Shown here piece after piece: positions 8,495 through 17,103 of a DNA stretch of 25,735 nt. Under the pieces are notes generated by a model that saw nothing but the letters and a program-made list of their open reading frames with translations, was not told where the DNA came from and made no database searches. The DNA comes from Bacillota bacterium (lineage in GTDB: Bacteria; Bacillota; Dethiobacteria; SKNC01): positions 1-25,735 of the forward strand of contig SKNC01000019.1 of NCBI GenBank assembly GCA_007120745.1. Direction: 5' to 3'. The position numbers and the translations under genes are program-made. Numbering within the stretch: the first letter of the stretch is position 1; the number at the start of each line of letters is the position of its first letter.

Positions 8495-8522
8495 AATACC
8501 CGCCCTTTAGGGCGGGTATTTT
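8495..8522 (+). terminator. Rho-independent terminator after EF-G-like gene
   Basis: A perfect 10-bp stem, AATACCCGCC pairing with GGCGGGTATT, encloses a six-base loop and is followed by a short run of four T. It lies ten bases downstream of the EF-G-like stop codon and would end the ilv-leu-EF-G transcript. Confidence 0.85.
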
Positions 8523-8609
8523 GGGGTCAGGCTTGAAAAATTCCCTTATTTGCATATGTTTTGTTTCTAAACATAAATTAGTATAGATAAATTTGTTGGG
8601 GGTGAGGAT

Positions 8610-9773
8610 ATGAAATTAAAGGTGGGTGTATTATTTGGAGGCCGCTCCGGGGAGCATGAGGTTTCCTTAAAGTCTGCAAGTTCCGTAATGGCAGCTCTGA
8701 ATCCGTCTAAATATGATATTGTTCCCATTGGCATTACCAGGGAGGGCACCTGGCTGGCGGGGAACGACCCCATGGAGGCGCTGTCCACTGGGAACTTGCC
8801 CGGAGGAAACCTGCCCGTGGCGGTAGTTCCTGACCCCGGTGTGGGAGGACTGATATACCTTACCGAAGCAGGGCCCTCAGATAGTTCCGGTGCAGGGGAA
8901 AGTTTTGGGCCAGGCCCGGGAGGGGTCCGGACTGCTCATCTGGTTCCCGGCAGAATAGAGAAACTCCAGGTGGTCTTTCCCGTTCTTCACGGCACTTACG
9001 GAGAGGACGGTACGGTCCAGGGGTTGTTGGAGCTGGCGGGGATCCCCTACGTGGGCCCAGGAGTTTTGGCAGCCAGCGCCGGGATGGACAAAGTGGTGAT
9101 GAAGATGCTTTTTCAGCAGTCCGGACTACCGGTGGGGAAATATCTTTATTTTTTAAAAAGAGAGTGGGAAGAAGGCCGGGAACAAATTTTAGAGCAGGTT
9201 GAAAAGGAGCTGGGTTATCCCTGCTTTATTAAACCGGCCAACCTGGGTTCCAGCGTGGGCATTTCCAAGGCAGCAGACCGGCAGCAGTTGATTCAGGGGA
9301 TTGAGGAGGCTGCCCAATACGACCGAAAAATTGTGGTGGAGGAGCACCTCTCAGGAAAAGAAATTGAGGTCAGTGTTTTGGGAAATGATGACCCGGAAGC
9401 CTCTGTGCCGGGAGAAATTATTCCCTGCAACGATTTCTATGACTACCAGGCCAAGTACATTGATGACCGTTCGGAGTTAGTTATTCCAGCACAGCTTGGG
9501 GAAAAGCTCACCGCTGAAGTAAGAAGCATGGCTGTGGAAGTGTTTAAGGCGGTGGATGGTTCCGGGATGGGCCGGGTGGACTTCTTTGTAGACCCCTCTG
9601 CAGAAACTATTGTGGTCAACGAAATTAACACTATTCCTGGATTTACCCAGATCAGCATGTACCCCAAGCTTTGGGAAGCCACCGGATTGAGCTATCCGCA
9701 CCTGCTGGACCGGCTGATAGAGCTGGCCCTGGAAAGGTTTCAGGAGAAGGCGGAATTAAAGACCATCTTTTAA
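8610..9773 (+). CDS. ddl: D-alanine--D-alanine ligase
   Basis: ATP-grasp enzyme that makes D-Ala-D-Ala for peptidoglycan. The product has 387 residues. The N-terminal domain opens KVGVLFGGRSGEHEVSLKSA, with Glu15 and the Ser-containing VSLKSA loop. HGTYGEDGTVQG (127-138) and the ATP-grasp core NLGSSVGISK, VEEHLSGKEIEVSV and VNEINTIPGFT are present. The omega-loop reads YQAKYIDDRSELVIPA with Tyr283, the pattern of D-Ala-D-Ala rather than D-Ala-D-lactate (vancomycin-resistance) ligases, which carry a histidine there. A Gly/Ser/Pro-rich insert occupies about residues 85-110, making the protein somewhat longer than usual. TTGGGGGTGAGG precedes the ATG. It stands after a terminator; only weak promoter candidates are visible (TTGAAA at 8533 with TATGTT at 8555, and TTGTTT at 8561 with a TATAGAT at 8582-8588), so its own promoter is likely but not fixed. 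Confidence 0.94.
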   Translation: MKLKVGVLFGGRSGEHEVSLKSASSVMAALNPSKYDIVPIGITREGTWLAGNDPMEALSTGNLPGGNLPVAVVPDPGVGGLIYLTEAGPSDSSGAGESFGPGPGGVRTAHLVPGRIEKLQVVFPVLHGTYGEDGTVQGLLELAGIPYVGPGVLAASAGMDKVVMKMLFQQSGLPVGKYLYFLKREWEEGREQILEQVEKELGYPCFIKPANLGSSVGISKAADRQQLIQGIEEAAQYDRKIVVEEHLSGKEIEVSVLGNDDPEASVPGEIIPCNDFYDYQAKYIDDRSELVIPAQLGEKLTAEVRSMAVEVFKAVDGSGMGRVDFFVDPSAETIVVNEINTIPGFTQISMYPKLWEATGLSYPHLLDRLIELALERFQEKAELKTIF

Positions 9774-9821
9774 GCCATATTAAAAATAAGTCCATCAAAA
9801 ACATTAAGCCCGTAAAAATTC

Positions 9822-9850
9822 TTGTTATTTGTCCTTCCTTGTAGTAAAAT
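9822..9850 (+). promoter_or_regulatory. Sigma-A type promoter for pdxST
   Basis: TTGTTA (9822-9827) and TAAAAT (9845-9850) are separated by exactly 17 bases, close to the vegetative consensus. The pdxS start lies 35 bases downstream of the -10 element. No riboswitch-like structure fits in the short leader. Confidence 0.7.
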
Positions 9851-9884
9851 TAATTGCAGTAATCGCGAGAAAGAAGGGATTAAG

Positions 9885-10769
9885 ATGGTGGAGAGAGGAA
9901 CCTACAGAGTTAAAAAAGGCCTGGCGGAAATGCAGAAGGGCGGAGTCATTATGGACGTTACCACCCCCGAACAGGCTAAAATAGCCCAGGAGGCCGGAGC
10001 CGTGGCGGTAATGGCACTGGAAAGAGTTCCAGCGGATATCCGGGCTGCCGGTGGAGTTGCCCGTATGGCTGATCCGGAGATTATTGAAAAAATAATGGAA
10101 GTGGTAACCATACCGGTAATGGCCAAAGCCAGAATCGGACATTTTGTAGAGGCTCAAATACTAGAGGCCCTTGGGGTAGACTACATTGACGAAAGTGAAG
10201 TGTTAACCCCGGCGGATGAGCTTTTTCATATTGATAAACATTCCTTTACAGTTCCTTTTGTCTGCGGTGCCCGGGACCTGGGGGAAGCCCTGCGGAGACT
10301 TTCCGAGGGAGCGGCCATGATTCGAACCAAGGGAGAGCCGGGAACCGGTAATGTGGTAGAGGCTGTCCGTCACATGAGGATGATTATGTCGCAGATACAA
10401 AGGGTTGGAAACATGAGAGAGGATGAACTTGCTGCGGAGGCGAAAAACCTGGGGGCGCCCCTGGAACTTTTGAGGGAAGTCAAAAACCTGGGCAGGCTGC
10501 CGGTGGTGAATTTTGCCGCCGGGGGAATCGCCACTCCAGCGGACGCGGCATTGATGATGCAGCTGGGGGCAGACGGAGTATTTGTGGGCTCCGGAATCTT
10601 TAAGTCCCTGGACCCTGAAGCCAGGGCAAAAGCCATTGTGGAGGCTACCTTACATTATGACGACCCCCAAATACTGGCCCAGGTTTCCAAGGGCTTGGGA
10701 GATGCCATGCCGGGCCTTGATGTGGCTACCCTGAATGAGGGAGAGAGGATGCAGCTTCGGGGCTGGTAA
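9885..10769 (+). CDS. pdxS: Pyridoxal 5'-phosphate synthase, synthase subunit
   Basis: Builds PLP from ribose 5-phosphate, glyceraldehyde 3-phosphate and the ammonia that PdxT releases. The product from the ATG at 9885 has 294 residues, exactly the usual family size, and begins MVERGTYRVKKGLAEMQKGG. The open frame extends upstream to a TTG at 9822, but that lies in the promoter. The catalytic residues are visible: Asp24 (VIMDVT), Lys81 (MAKARIGH) and Lys149 (RTKGEPGTGN). The phosphate-binding glycine motifs (NFAAGGIATPADAA, FVGSGIF) complete the (beta/alpha)8 barrel. An AAGAAGGGA ribosome site lies five bases before the start. pdxT follows after 12 bases, so the two subunits are made together. 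Confidence 0.98.
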   Translation: MVERGTYRVKKGLAEMQKGGVIMDVTTPEQAKIAQEAGAVAVMALERVPADIRAAGGVARMADPEIIEKIMEVVTIPVMAKARIGHFVEAQILEALGVDYIDESEVLTPADELFHIDKHSFTVPFVCGARDLGEALRRLSEGAAMIRTKGEPGTGNVVEAVRHMRMIMSQIQRVGNMREDELAAEAKNLGAPLELLREVKNLGRLPVVNFAAGGIATPADAALMMQLGADGVFVGSGIFKSLDPEARAKAIVEATLHYDDPQILAQVSKGLGDAMPGLDVATLNEGERMQLRGW

Positions 10770-10781
10770 GGAGGATACAAC

Positions 10782-11417
10782 ATGAAAGCAGGCGTCTTGG
10801 CAGTACAGGGTGCTGTTACCGAACACATAAAAATGCTGGAAAAATGCGGGGCTCAAGGGGTTCCCGTTAAGAGGGGCCAGGACTTTTCCGGCTTGGAAGC
10901 ACTGATTATTCCCGGTGGGGAGAGCACCACCATAGGAAAACTCATTAGAAAATTCGGCCTGGACAGGCCCATAAATGAGATGGCGGCGGAAGGAAAGCCG
11001 ATTTACGGTACCTGTGCCGGCCTGGTCCTCCTGGCTGAAGAAATAGAGGGTGAGGACCCCTACCTGGGCCTGATGAATCTCCGGGTGCTGAGGAATGCTT
11101 TTGGACGGCAGAGGGAAAGCTTCGAAGCAGCCCTGGAGGTTCCCATTCTGGGGGAAGAACCCTTTACCGCCGTGTTTATCCGGGCCCCTTATATCAACTT
11201 TGCCGGACCGGAGGTAGAGGTCCTGTGCCGCTTCCAGGACCGTATTGTGGCAGCCCGGCAGGGGAACCTGCTGGTTACCTCATTCCATCCGGAGCTTACA
11301 GAGGATGACCGGTTTCACCGGCTGCTGCTGGAGATGGCCCGGGATACCTCCCAAAAAACCGGGAGCAAACAGGATCTTCAGGGTAATAAAAAAGCGGCAG
11401 CGGCGGCGAACAAATAA
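10782..11417 (+). CDS. pdxT: Pyridoxal 5'-phosphate synthase, glutaminase subunit
   Basis: Class I glutamine amidotransferase that hydrolyses glutamine and channels ammonia to PdxS. The product has 211 residues. The nucleophile Cys78 lies in YGTCAGL, and the His169/Glu171 pair in SFHPELT completes the triad. PGGESTT (44-50) forms the oxyanion region and NAFGRQRESFE is the family signature. The last 25 residues (after the amidotransferase fold) are a lysine/glutamine/alanine-rich tail that looks unstructured and is slightly longer than in most relatives. TAAGGAGGATACAAC precedes the ATG, and spacing to pdxS is 12 bases. A hairpin terminator candidate follows. Confidence 0.97.
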   Translation: MKAGVLAVQGAVTEHIKMLEKCGAQGVPVKRGQDFSGLEALIIPGGESTTIGKLIRKFGLDRPINEMAAEGKPIYGTCAGLVLLAEEIEGEDPYLGLMNLRVLRNAFGRQRESFEAALEVPILGEEPFTAVFIRAPYINFAGPEVEVLCRFQDRIVAARQGNLLVTSFHPELTEDDRFHRLLLEMARDTSQKTGSKQDLQGNKKAAAAANK

Positions 11418-11448
11418 TTTATCTCAAGGCTTTTTTAAATAAAGTCAG

Positions 11449-11506
11449 CTTCCTTTATGGTAGTTCGTTGGAAAAACAAAACGGTTACCATGATGGAAGT
11501 TTTTTT
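11449..11506 (+). terminator. Probable terminator after pdxT
   Basis: CTTCCTTTATGGTA (11449-11462) can pair with TACCATGATGGAAG (11486-11499), a 14-position stem with one or two imperfect pairs and a loop of about 23 bases, followed directly by seven T (11500-11506). The long loop makes it less certain than the other terminators. Confidence 0.55.
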
Positions 11507-11667
11507 ATGGGAAGAAAAAGTGAATGTTCTGCTCCATTTCCAGAGAAGGGACAGGCCCTCCGCGGAGAGAGTGTACAAAAATGGAGGTACAAATAACTGC
11601 TCTATATGTTAAAATAAGAAGTATAAGTGACACAGGGCCAGTTAATGAGATATCAGGAGGGCTGAGC

Positions 11668-12303
11668 ATGAAGCAGAAAGATGTTTTTACTTACCTTTCG
11701 GAGGGTCAGGAAAAGGAAGAAGGGATAAAGGTAGAAGTAACCAGGGGACAGGCCCTGCGGCGGTTGGAGCAGAAGACCCTTGGCTGTCGGCGCTGCGGGC
11801 TGCGGGAGGGCTGCAGCCAGGTGGTCTTTGGAGAAGGAAGCCCCGATGCACTGCTGATGCTGGTGGGGGAAGGTCCTGGAGCAGATGAGGACAGGCTGGG
11901 ACGGCCCTTCGTGGGACGGGCCGGGCAGCTTTTGGACAAGATTCTGGAAGCCGCTGGTTTTCAGCGGGAGGAGGTATATATAGGCAACGTGGTAAAATGC
12001 AGGCCTCCTAAAAACAGAATCCCCCTGCCTGAGGAAATCAATGCCTGTTACCCACACCTGCAGGAGCAAATCAATATTATCCGTCCTAAAATCATCGTCT
12101 GTCTGGGGGCCATGTCTGCCAAAACCCTGGTAGATCCCCGGGCTCAAATTACGAAAATCCGTGGAAAATGGGTGGAAAAGCAGGAGATCCGAATTATGCC
12201 CACCTTCCACCCCGCGGCTCTGCTTCGAGATCCTCAAAAAAAGAAGCTGGTTTGGCAGGATTTTCAGCAGGTGGAAAGAGAATATAAAGAGTTAGCACTA
12301 TAA
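11668..12303 (+). CDS. Type-4 uracil-DNA glycosylase (iron-sulfur)
   Basis: Removes uracil from DNA to start base-excision repair. The product from ATG 11668 has 211 residues; TCAGGAGGG lies seven bases before this ATG. An in-frame GTG at 11524 would add 48 residues with no family resemblance. Four cysteines at 40, 43, 111 and 127 (GCRRCG, VKCRPPKNR, NACYPHL) match the [4Fe-4S] ligands of type-4 enzymes. The catalytic motif A is GEGPGADED (67-75), followed by GRPFVGRAGQLLDKIL. The leucine-intercalation motif is HPAALLR (181-187). The gene lies 49 bases before a two-component system; a functional link between them is not obvious. An unassigned 164-base gap separates it from the pdxT terminator, and I see no convincing promoter there. 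Confidence 0.93.
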   Translation: MKQKDVFTYLSEGQEKEEGIKVEVTRGQALRRLEQKTLGCRRCGLREGCSQVVFGEGSPDALLMLVGEGPGADEDRLGRPFVGRAGQLLDKILEAAGFQREEVYIGNVVKCRPPKNRIPLPEEINACYPHLQEQINIIRPKIIVCLGAMSAKTLVDPRAQITKIRGKWVEKQEIRIMPTFHPAALLRDPQKKKLVWQDFQQVEREYKELAL

Positions 12304-12352
12304 TTCGTGAATATACGCAAAGATGAAGAATTATAGAAGAGAGGGTGATCTC

Positions 12353-13042
12353 ATGTCGAAAAAAATACTTCTAGTGGACGACGAAAAGACCTTAGTTAAA
12401 GCGCTTACTTTTAATCTGGAGAAAGAAGGGTACCAGGTGATTCCTGCTTATGATGGAGAAGAAGCGTTGAAAAAAATGGAAACAGAAAACCCGGACCTGG
12501 TGATTCTGGACCTGATGCTTCCGGGGGTAGACGGATTTGAGGTTTGCCGCCGGGTGAGGAAAAAACTGGATGTGCCCATTATTATGCTGACAGCCAAGGG
12601 GGATGATATAGACAAAATACTGGGCCTGGAGCTGGGGGCCGACGATTACATCACCAAGCCCTTTAATCCCAGGGAGCTTCTGGCCAGAGTAAAGGCGATT
12701 TTTCGCCGGTCCGATGTACAGGGCTCTACGCTGAAGAGCTTAATTAAAATTCAGGACATGCAGATTGACCTTTATCAGCATAAAGTGCGGGTTAAGGATG
12801 AAGAAATCGATTTGACATCGAAAGAGTTCGCTCTTTTAAACCTTCTGGCCAGCAACCCCGGCAGAGTATTTTCCCGGGAACAGCTGCTGGAGCAGATCTG
12901 GGGATACAACTATTACGGCGATGCCCGGACCGTGGATGTGCATATTCGACACCTGAGGGAAAAGCTGGAAACAGACCCCAGCAACCCTCGCTACATTTTA
13001 ACAGTTTGGGGGACCGGTTATAAATTCAGGGAGGGTCGTTAG
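12353..13042 (+). CDS. OmpR/PhoB-family response regulator
   Basis: DNA-binding output of the two-component system with the following kinase. The product from ATG 12353 (MSKKILLVDDEKT) has 229 residues; GAGGGTG lies about six bases upstream, so the in-frame ATG at 12323 is not preferred. The receiver domain (1-115) has acidic pair Asp9/Asp10, phospho-acceptor Asp53 (ILDLMLPG), Thr80 and Lys102 (YITKPFNP). The C-terminal winged helix (about 130-229) contains LTSKEFALLNLL, GRVFSREQLLEQIWGY, the recognition-helix segment ARTVDVHIRHLREKLE and the final WGTGYKF. It resembles WalR, PhoP and MtrA; the sequence alone cannot choose between them. The stop overlaps the kinase GTG by one base. Confidence 0.95.
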   Translation: MSKKILLVDDEKTLVKALTFNLEKEGYQVIPAYDGEEALKKMETENPDLVILDLMLPGVDGFEVCRRVRKKLDVPIIMLTAKGDDIDKILGLELGADDYITKPFNPRELLARVKAIFRRSDVQGSTLKSLIKIQDMQIDLYQHKVRVKDEEIDLTSKEFALLNLLASNPGRVFSREQLLEQIWGYNYYGDARTVDVHIRHLREKLETDPSNPRYILTVWGTGYKFREGR

Positions 13043-14835
13043 TGTTTCAAAGCATACGCAGTAGATTGACGGTAACTTACCTGATTTTAATATTCTTTGT
13101 TACCCTGATTATCAATGTATTTCTTCTGAATTTACTGGAACAATATTACCTGGGTTATCAAAAAGAGGCGTTAACCAGAACCGGGCGATTGGTAGCGGAG
13201 TTTTCCCAGGGATATCTCCAGGAGGGTTCCAGCTACATGATTTTGAGCAACCTGGCGGAAGATTTCAGCCAGCAGATTAAGGCCCGGGTGATTATTGTAA
13301 ATAATAACAAAACAGTGGTAGGAGACTCGGTGCGGGTTGAGGGATTAATTGGCAGCCTGCTGGACCGTGATGAAATTGACCAGGCCTGGGAAGAGGGAGT
13401 AGGTTACAGCATTCAAAGGAGCGCCATAACTGACCAGTGGGTTATGCAGGTGGCGGTCCCCGTGTACGAAGGGGGCAGTTCTTTGGGCGCTGTTTTTATT
13501 TCCTCTTCGCTGGACCCAATTTATGAAATACTGTCGTACATCAGCCGAATTCTGCTGTATACTATGGGGATGGCCCTGGTTATTGTAGGCATTTTGGGTG
13601 CCATATTTGCCAAGAAAATTACGAAGCCCATCTCTGCTCTGACTGCAGCAGCCCGCCAGATTGCCCAGGGCAACCTGGAGCAGAAAATCCATGTGATTCA
13701 AAATGATGAAGTGGGGGAACTGACCCGGCAGTTTAATATCATGGTTTCAAAACTATTAGAAATGACCCGGCGCCTGGAAAACACCATACAGGAGGTATCC
13801 ACCGAAAGCAATAAGCTTTCCACAATCATATCCAATATGCTGGACGGGGTGTTTGCCGTAGATGCCGATGGAAAACTAATATTAGTAAACCCTGCAGCCG
13901 AGCAAACCCTTAGGGTTCAAGGCCAGGATTATATGGGACAGAAGTTTAATGAAATACCTTTCCCAAAGGAAATACTGAAATGTTTTGAGAGGGCCTGGCG
14001 TTCCAGTGAAGAAAATACCTGTGAAGTTTCTTTAGATGAGGATCAGTATGAAATGGTAATCAGTCCTATATTGGACGATCAAAAGGAATTTTTTGGTGCG
14101 GTGGCAATGATTAAAAATGTAACTGCTTACAGACTCTTGGAGAGAAAGCAGAGGGCCTTTGTTGCGGATGTTTCCCACGAATTGAGAACACCATTAACTT
14201 CAGTAAATATTTTAGTAAAAAACATGCTGGAGTATGACCTGGCCAGGGAGGAAGGAAAGGATTTTCTTAAAGATATAGATAAGGAAATAGAAAGGCTGAC
14301 CCTTTTGGTCACAGATATTTTAGATTTAACCCGGCTGGATTCCCTGAGCTGCCAGCAGGGGCTTCAAATGGTTGAACCGAGACCTCTTTTTGAAGACGTT
14401 CTTCTGCGGATGCATACCCGGGCAGAACGAAATCAACAGGAATTGACCTGGGATATACCGGAACTGGCAGCCCTGCAAATTAACCCGGATCAAATTAAAA
14501 GGGTTTTAATTAACCTGGTAGATAATGCCATTAAGTATACTCCACCAGGAGGCTGGATACGGGTAGAGGCGGAAGATCAAGGGGAGGAAATACAGGTTAA
14601 AGTGAAAGATACAGGTCCTGGCATTCCTTTGGAAGATCAACCCCGAATTTTTGAGCGTTTTTACCGGGTAGACAAGGACCGCTCCCGGGAAAAGGGGGGT
14701 ACCGGCCTGGGGATGGCCATCAGCTATGAGATTATCATGGCTCACGGAGGGAAGATATGGGTGGATAGTAAGCCCGGTTACGGCTCAGCCTTCGCCTTTA
14801 CCTTGCCTAAAAAACAAAGTATAGAGTGTAAATGA
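13042..14835 (+). CDS. Membrane sensor histidine kinase (HAMP-PAS-HisKA-HATPase)
   Basis: Senses an outside or membrane signal and phosphorylates the preceding response regulator. The product has 597 residues and begins with a GTG inside the regulator stop codon (TAGTG). Order of parts: membrane segment (about 10-32), extracytoplasmic sensor domain (about 33-168), second membrane segment (about 170-191), HAMP linker (about 192-245), PAS domain (about 257-365), HisKA with VADVSHELRTPLTSV (phospho-acceptor His379), and HATPase with NLVDNAIKYTPPGG (N box), DTGPGIP (G1), RIFERFYRVDK (F box) and GGTGLGMAI (G2). This is the plan of the WalK/PnpS/PhoR group. The extracytoplasmic domain (DSVRVEG..., SIQRSAITDQWVMQVAVPVY) resembles a single-Cache fold. 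The next gene codes for a lipoprotein that would lie on the same side as the sensor domain, a plausible partner. Confidence 0.94.
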   Translation: MFQSIRSRLTVTYLILIFFVTLIINVFLLNLLEQYYLGYQKEALTRTGRLVAEFSQGYLQEGSSYMILSNLAEDFSQQIKARVIIVNNNKTVVGDSVRVEGLIGSLLDRDEIDQAWEEGVGYSIQRSAITDQWVMQVAVPVYEGGSSLGAVFISSSLDPIYEILSYISRILLYTMGMALVIVGILGAIFAKKITKPISALTAAARQIAQGNLEQKIHVIQNDEVGELTRQFNIMVSKLLEMTRRLENTIQEVSTESNKLSTIISNMLDGVFAVDADGKLILVNPAAEQTLRVQGQDYMGQKFNEIPFPKEILKCFERAWRSSEENTCEVSLDEDQYEMVISPILDDQKEFFGAVAMIKNVTAYRLLERKQRAFVADVSHELRTPLTSVNILVKNMLEYDLAREEGKDFLKDIDKEIERLTLLVTDILDLTRLDSLSCQQGLQMVEPRPLFEDVLLRMHTRAERNQQELTWDIPELAALQINPDQIKRVLINLVDNAIKYTPPGGWIRVEAEDQGEEIQVKVKDTGPGIPLEDQPRIFERFYRVDKDRSREKGGTGLGMAISYEIIMAHGGKIWVDSKPGYGSAFAFTLPKKQSIECK

Positions 14836-14979
14836 GATATGAGAGGGCCGGGGAATTGTGAGAAACCGGCAAAAAGTAATTGTATTTATAAAAATTAACA
14901 GGGTTGTTATTTTATTTTAAGCTGTGGCAAAAGGAATTTTAATGAGTAAAGGTTAAACTCTTAGCCAGGAGGAATTATT

Positions 14980-17040
14980 ATGACAAAAAGCTTCATCCGG
15001 CTGAAAATAACATGTTTTTTAGCAGCCTGTTTTATGGTCTGCGTTTGCCTTTTGGGATGTGACCTGGTCCTTACGGGCATGGATAAGGAAGGAAGACCGG
15101 TGGAGCCATTGTATGCCGGGGAAAGAACTGACCGGGAAAAGGTGCTGGAGGGCAGATTTTCTGTAATGAACCAGCAGGTTACCTTCAATGATATAAACAT
15201 CAGCAGTGATGGACGAAAAATTCTGGTCAGTCTTGAAGAGAGAGCGTTTTTACTAGATGGTGAGGGCAGGCTTCTCTGGGAAAATAGCTTTGATCAATCT
15301 CAGGTGTCTTCAGCCTTCAGCTGCTGTGGAAACACCATGGTCTCGGCGGACGATGACGGTAGAATATCCCTTTACGAGGAAAGAAGGTTTTTGTGGGAAA
15401 CTTTTTTGGACACACCGGTAAACACAATGGATGTTTCGGATGATGCCCATCGGGTTATGGTATTGTCCAGTTCTCCAAAGGAGGAGGAAGGGAGAATTTA
15501 TCTGCTGGATAAACATGGGAAGATTCTATGGGAGGCAGAAATTCCCGGCATTACCCATGCCCAGATGGATTCCAGGGGAATGATGTACCTGGTGCAGGCG
15601 GTCCAGCAGGGAGATAATAAGATTTTCTTATATGATGAACGGGGAGAGCTGCTCTGGGAAAAAGAAGGATTTCAGACAGCCGGGCTTTCCCAGGATGGAA
15701 AATATGTGACTGCGGTGGCAGACCAAACCATTTATTTGTTTGACAGTAACGGAAAAACATTGTGGAGTATGGACATTGGGATTCCCGTTACACAGATTAA
15801 ATTCTCCCGGAACAACCGGTACATTCTGGCTTATAATCAGTTTGGAGCCGGCAGGGATAATTTAATTTATTTAGATATTGAAGGAAATCTTTTGTGGAAG
15901 CAGAGGATTAGAGACGACTCTTCGGTAGCCTTGTCTGCTGATGGCCAGAGGATTGTGGTGGCCTCCTGGAGGCATTACAGCGAAGATCTGACACGGGTCA
16001 GCATTTATGACGTCCGGGGAAGATTGAGAAGGGAGATCGATGCAGGAAGCCGGGCTGACAAGATTGCCCTGAGCGACGACGGCGGGTTTTTGGTTTTAGG
16101 CTGTTACGATGGAAATGTATATGTATTGAATTTGAATCGGGAAACCCTTGGGGAGTATATTCCCAGTGAAACTGAAAACGTTTACTATGTTCCAGTGGAT
16201 CAGCTAAAACCACTGAAGGAGGAGGAAACCCGGATAGACCTGTATTTTTATGACCAAAACGCCCTGGTATTTGTTCCCGTGTCCCGGGAAGTCACGAAAA
16301 CCAGCAATATGATGCGAACTGCCATAGAAGAACTGGTGAAGGGACCTAAGGTAAGAAGCTACTTAATTCGCACCATACCCAAGGGTATTGACATAGGGAT
16401 CAGCACAGAGGATGGAAAGGTGGAAGTAAACCTGCCCGGGGAATTGGAACAGATTGCCGGGGCCACCCAGAGCACGGGAATCATTAATTCCATTCTGTAT
16501 ACTCTTTCCCAGTTCCCAACGGTGGATAGTATAAAGTTCATGGTAGAAGGAGAAGAAAAGTATTCCTTTGGAGAACCTGGAGTTTTTATTGGGCAGGAAT
16601 TCAGCAGCCAGCAGGTCAGGGAAAGCAGTCCTCTGCTTTTCATACCTTATCGTTCCGGGTTCCGTTATTACCTTATTCCCTGGGAGATTCAGCCCTCCCC
16701 TGTGAGTAAAGACCCCGCTGAATTTATAAGCTATAAATATTTCCAGGAGGCCGGCAGCTTTATCCCCTGTAATGTGGAAATTATTGAAGCCCGGGTGGAA
16801 GGGGATCTTGTTACATTGGATTTGAACCAGGAATTTTTAACCCTCTTTGAAAATCCGGAAAATTCAGATCTTAAGGCCAGGGCCCAGGTGGTAACTGACG
16901 GGCTGGTGGCTACCCTTACAGAAAACCTTAAGCAGAACAAGGTGCAGATTTTGGTGGAAGGGGAGAACATTTCTCCCCGGGGATTTTCACATCTTTCTCA
17001 GCCCCTGGAAAAACCAAGAGGGATTAATCCGGAACAATAG
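14980..17040 (+). CDS. Lipoprotein: beta-propeller fused to two GerMN domains
   Basis: A 686-residue secreted lipoprotein. The signal peptide ends in the lipobox LLGC with Cys27 as the lipid-modified residue. Residues of about 60-390 contain eight copies of a PQQ/WD-like strand pattern (for example IYLLDKHGKILWE, IFLYDERGELLWE, IYLFDSNGKTLWS), forming a probable seven- or eight-bladed propeller. A first GerMN domain follows (about 414-537: ETRIDLYFYDQNALVFVPVS, EELVKGP, IPKGIDIG) and a second (about 550-670: LLFIPYRSGFRYYLIP, VEGDLVTLDLNQEF). GerM-type proteins act in sporulation and germination wall processes, and propeller-GerMN lipoprotein LpqB accompanies the MtrAB system in Actinobacteria. 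CCAGGAGGA precedes the ATG. The gene lies 144 bases after the kinase with no clear terminator between. Function is inferred only: a modulator of the sensor kinase or a wall-associated protein. Confidence 0.85.
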   Translation: MTKSFIRLKITCFLAACFMVCVCLLGCDLVLTGMDKEGRPVEPLYAGERTDREKVLEGRFSVMNQQVTFNDINISSDGRKILVSLEERAFLLDGEGRLLWENSFDQSQVSSAFSCCGNTMVSADDDGRISLYEERRFLWETFLDTPVNTMDVSDDAHRVMVLSSSPKEEEGRIYLLDKHGKILWEAEIPGITHAQMDSRGMMYLVQAVQQGDNKIFLYDERGELLWEKEGFQTAGLSQDGKYVTAVADQTIYLFDSNGKTLWSMDIGIPVTQIKFSRNNRYILAYNQFGAGRDNLIYLDIEGNLLWKQRIRDDSSVALSADGQRIVVASWRHYSEDLTRVSIYDVRGRLRREIDAGSRADKIALSDDGGFLVLGCYDGNVYVLNLNRETLGEYIPSETENVYYVPVDQLKPLKEEETRIDLYFYDQNALVFVPVSREVTKTSNMMRTAIEELVKGPKVRSYLIRTIPKGIDIGISTEDGKVEVNLPGELEQIAGATQSTGIINSILYTLSQFPTVDSIKFMVEGEEKYSFGEPGVFIGQEFSSQQVRESSPLLFIPYRSGFRYYLIPWEIQPSPVSKDPAEFISYKYFQEAGSFIPCNVEIIEARVEGDLVTLDLNQEFLTLFENPENSDLKARAQVVTDGLVATLTENLKQNKVQILVEGENISPRGFSHLSQPLEKPRGINPEQ

Positions 17041-17103
17041 TAGAGCCAACAGGCTGCAAAATTTAATTTGTATGAATGACATTTTGCCAGACAATCTGTA
17101 GGG

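Noticed and set aside
8882..9773. Vancomycin-resistance D-Ala-D-lactate ligase
   Set aside because: The omega-loop has Tyr283 in the KY pattern of D-Ala-D-Ala ligases and no vanH or vanX neighbours exist.
17056..17087. Inverted repeat GCAAAAT/ATTTTGC after the lipoprotein gene
   Set aside because: A seven-pair AT-rich stem with an 18-base loop and no T-run is too weak to call a terminator.
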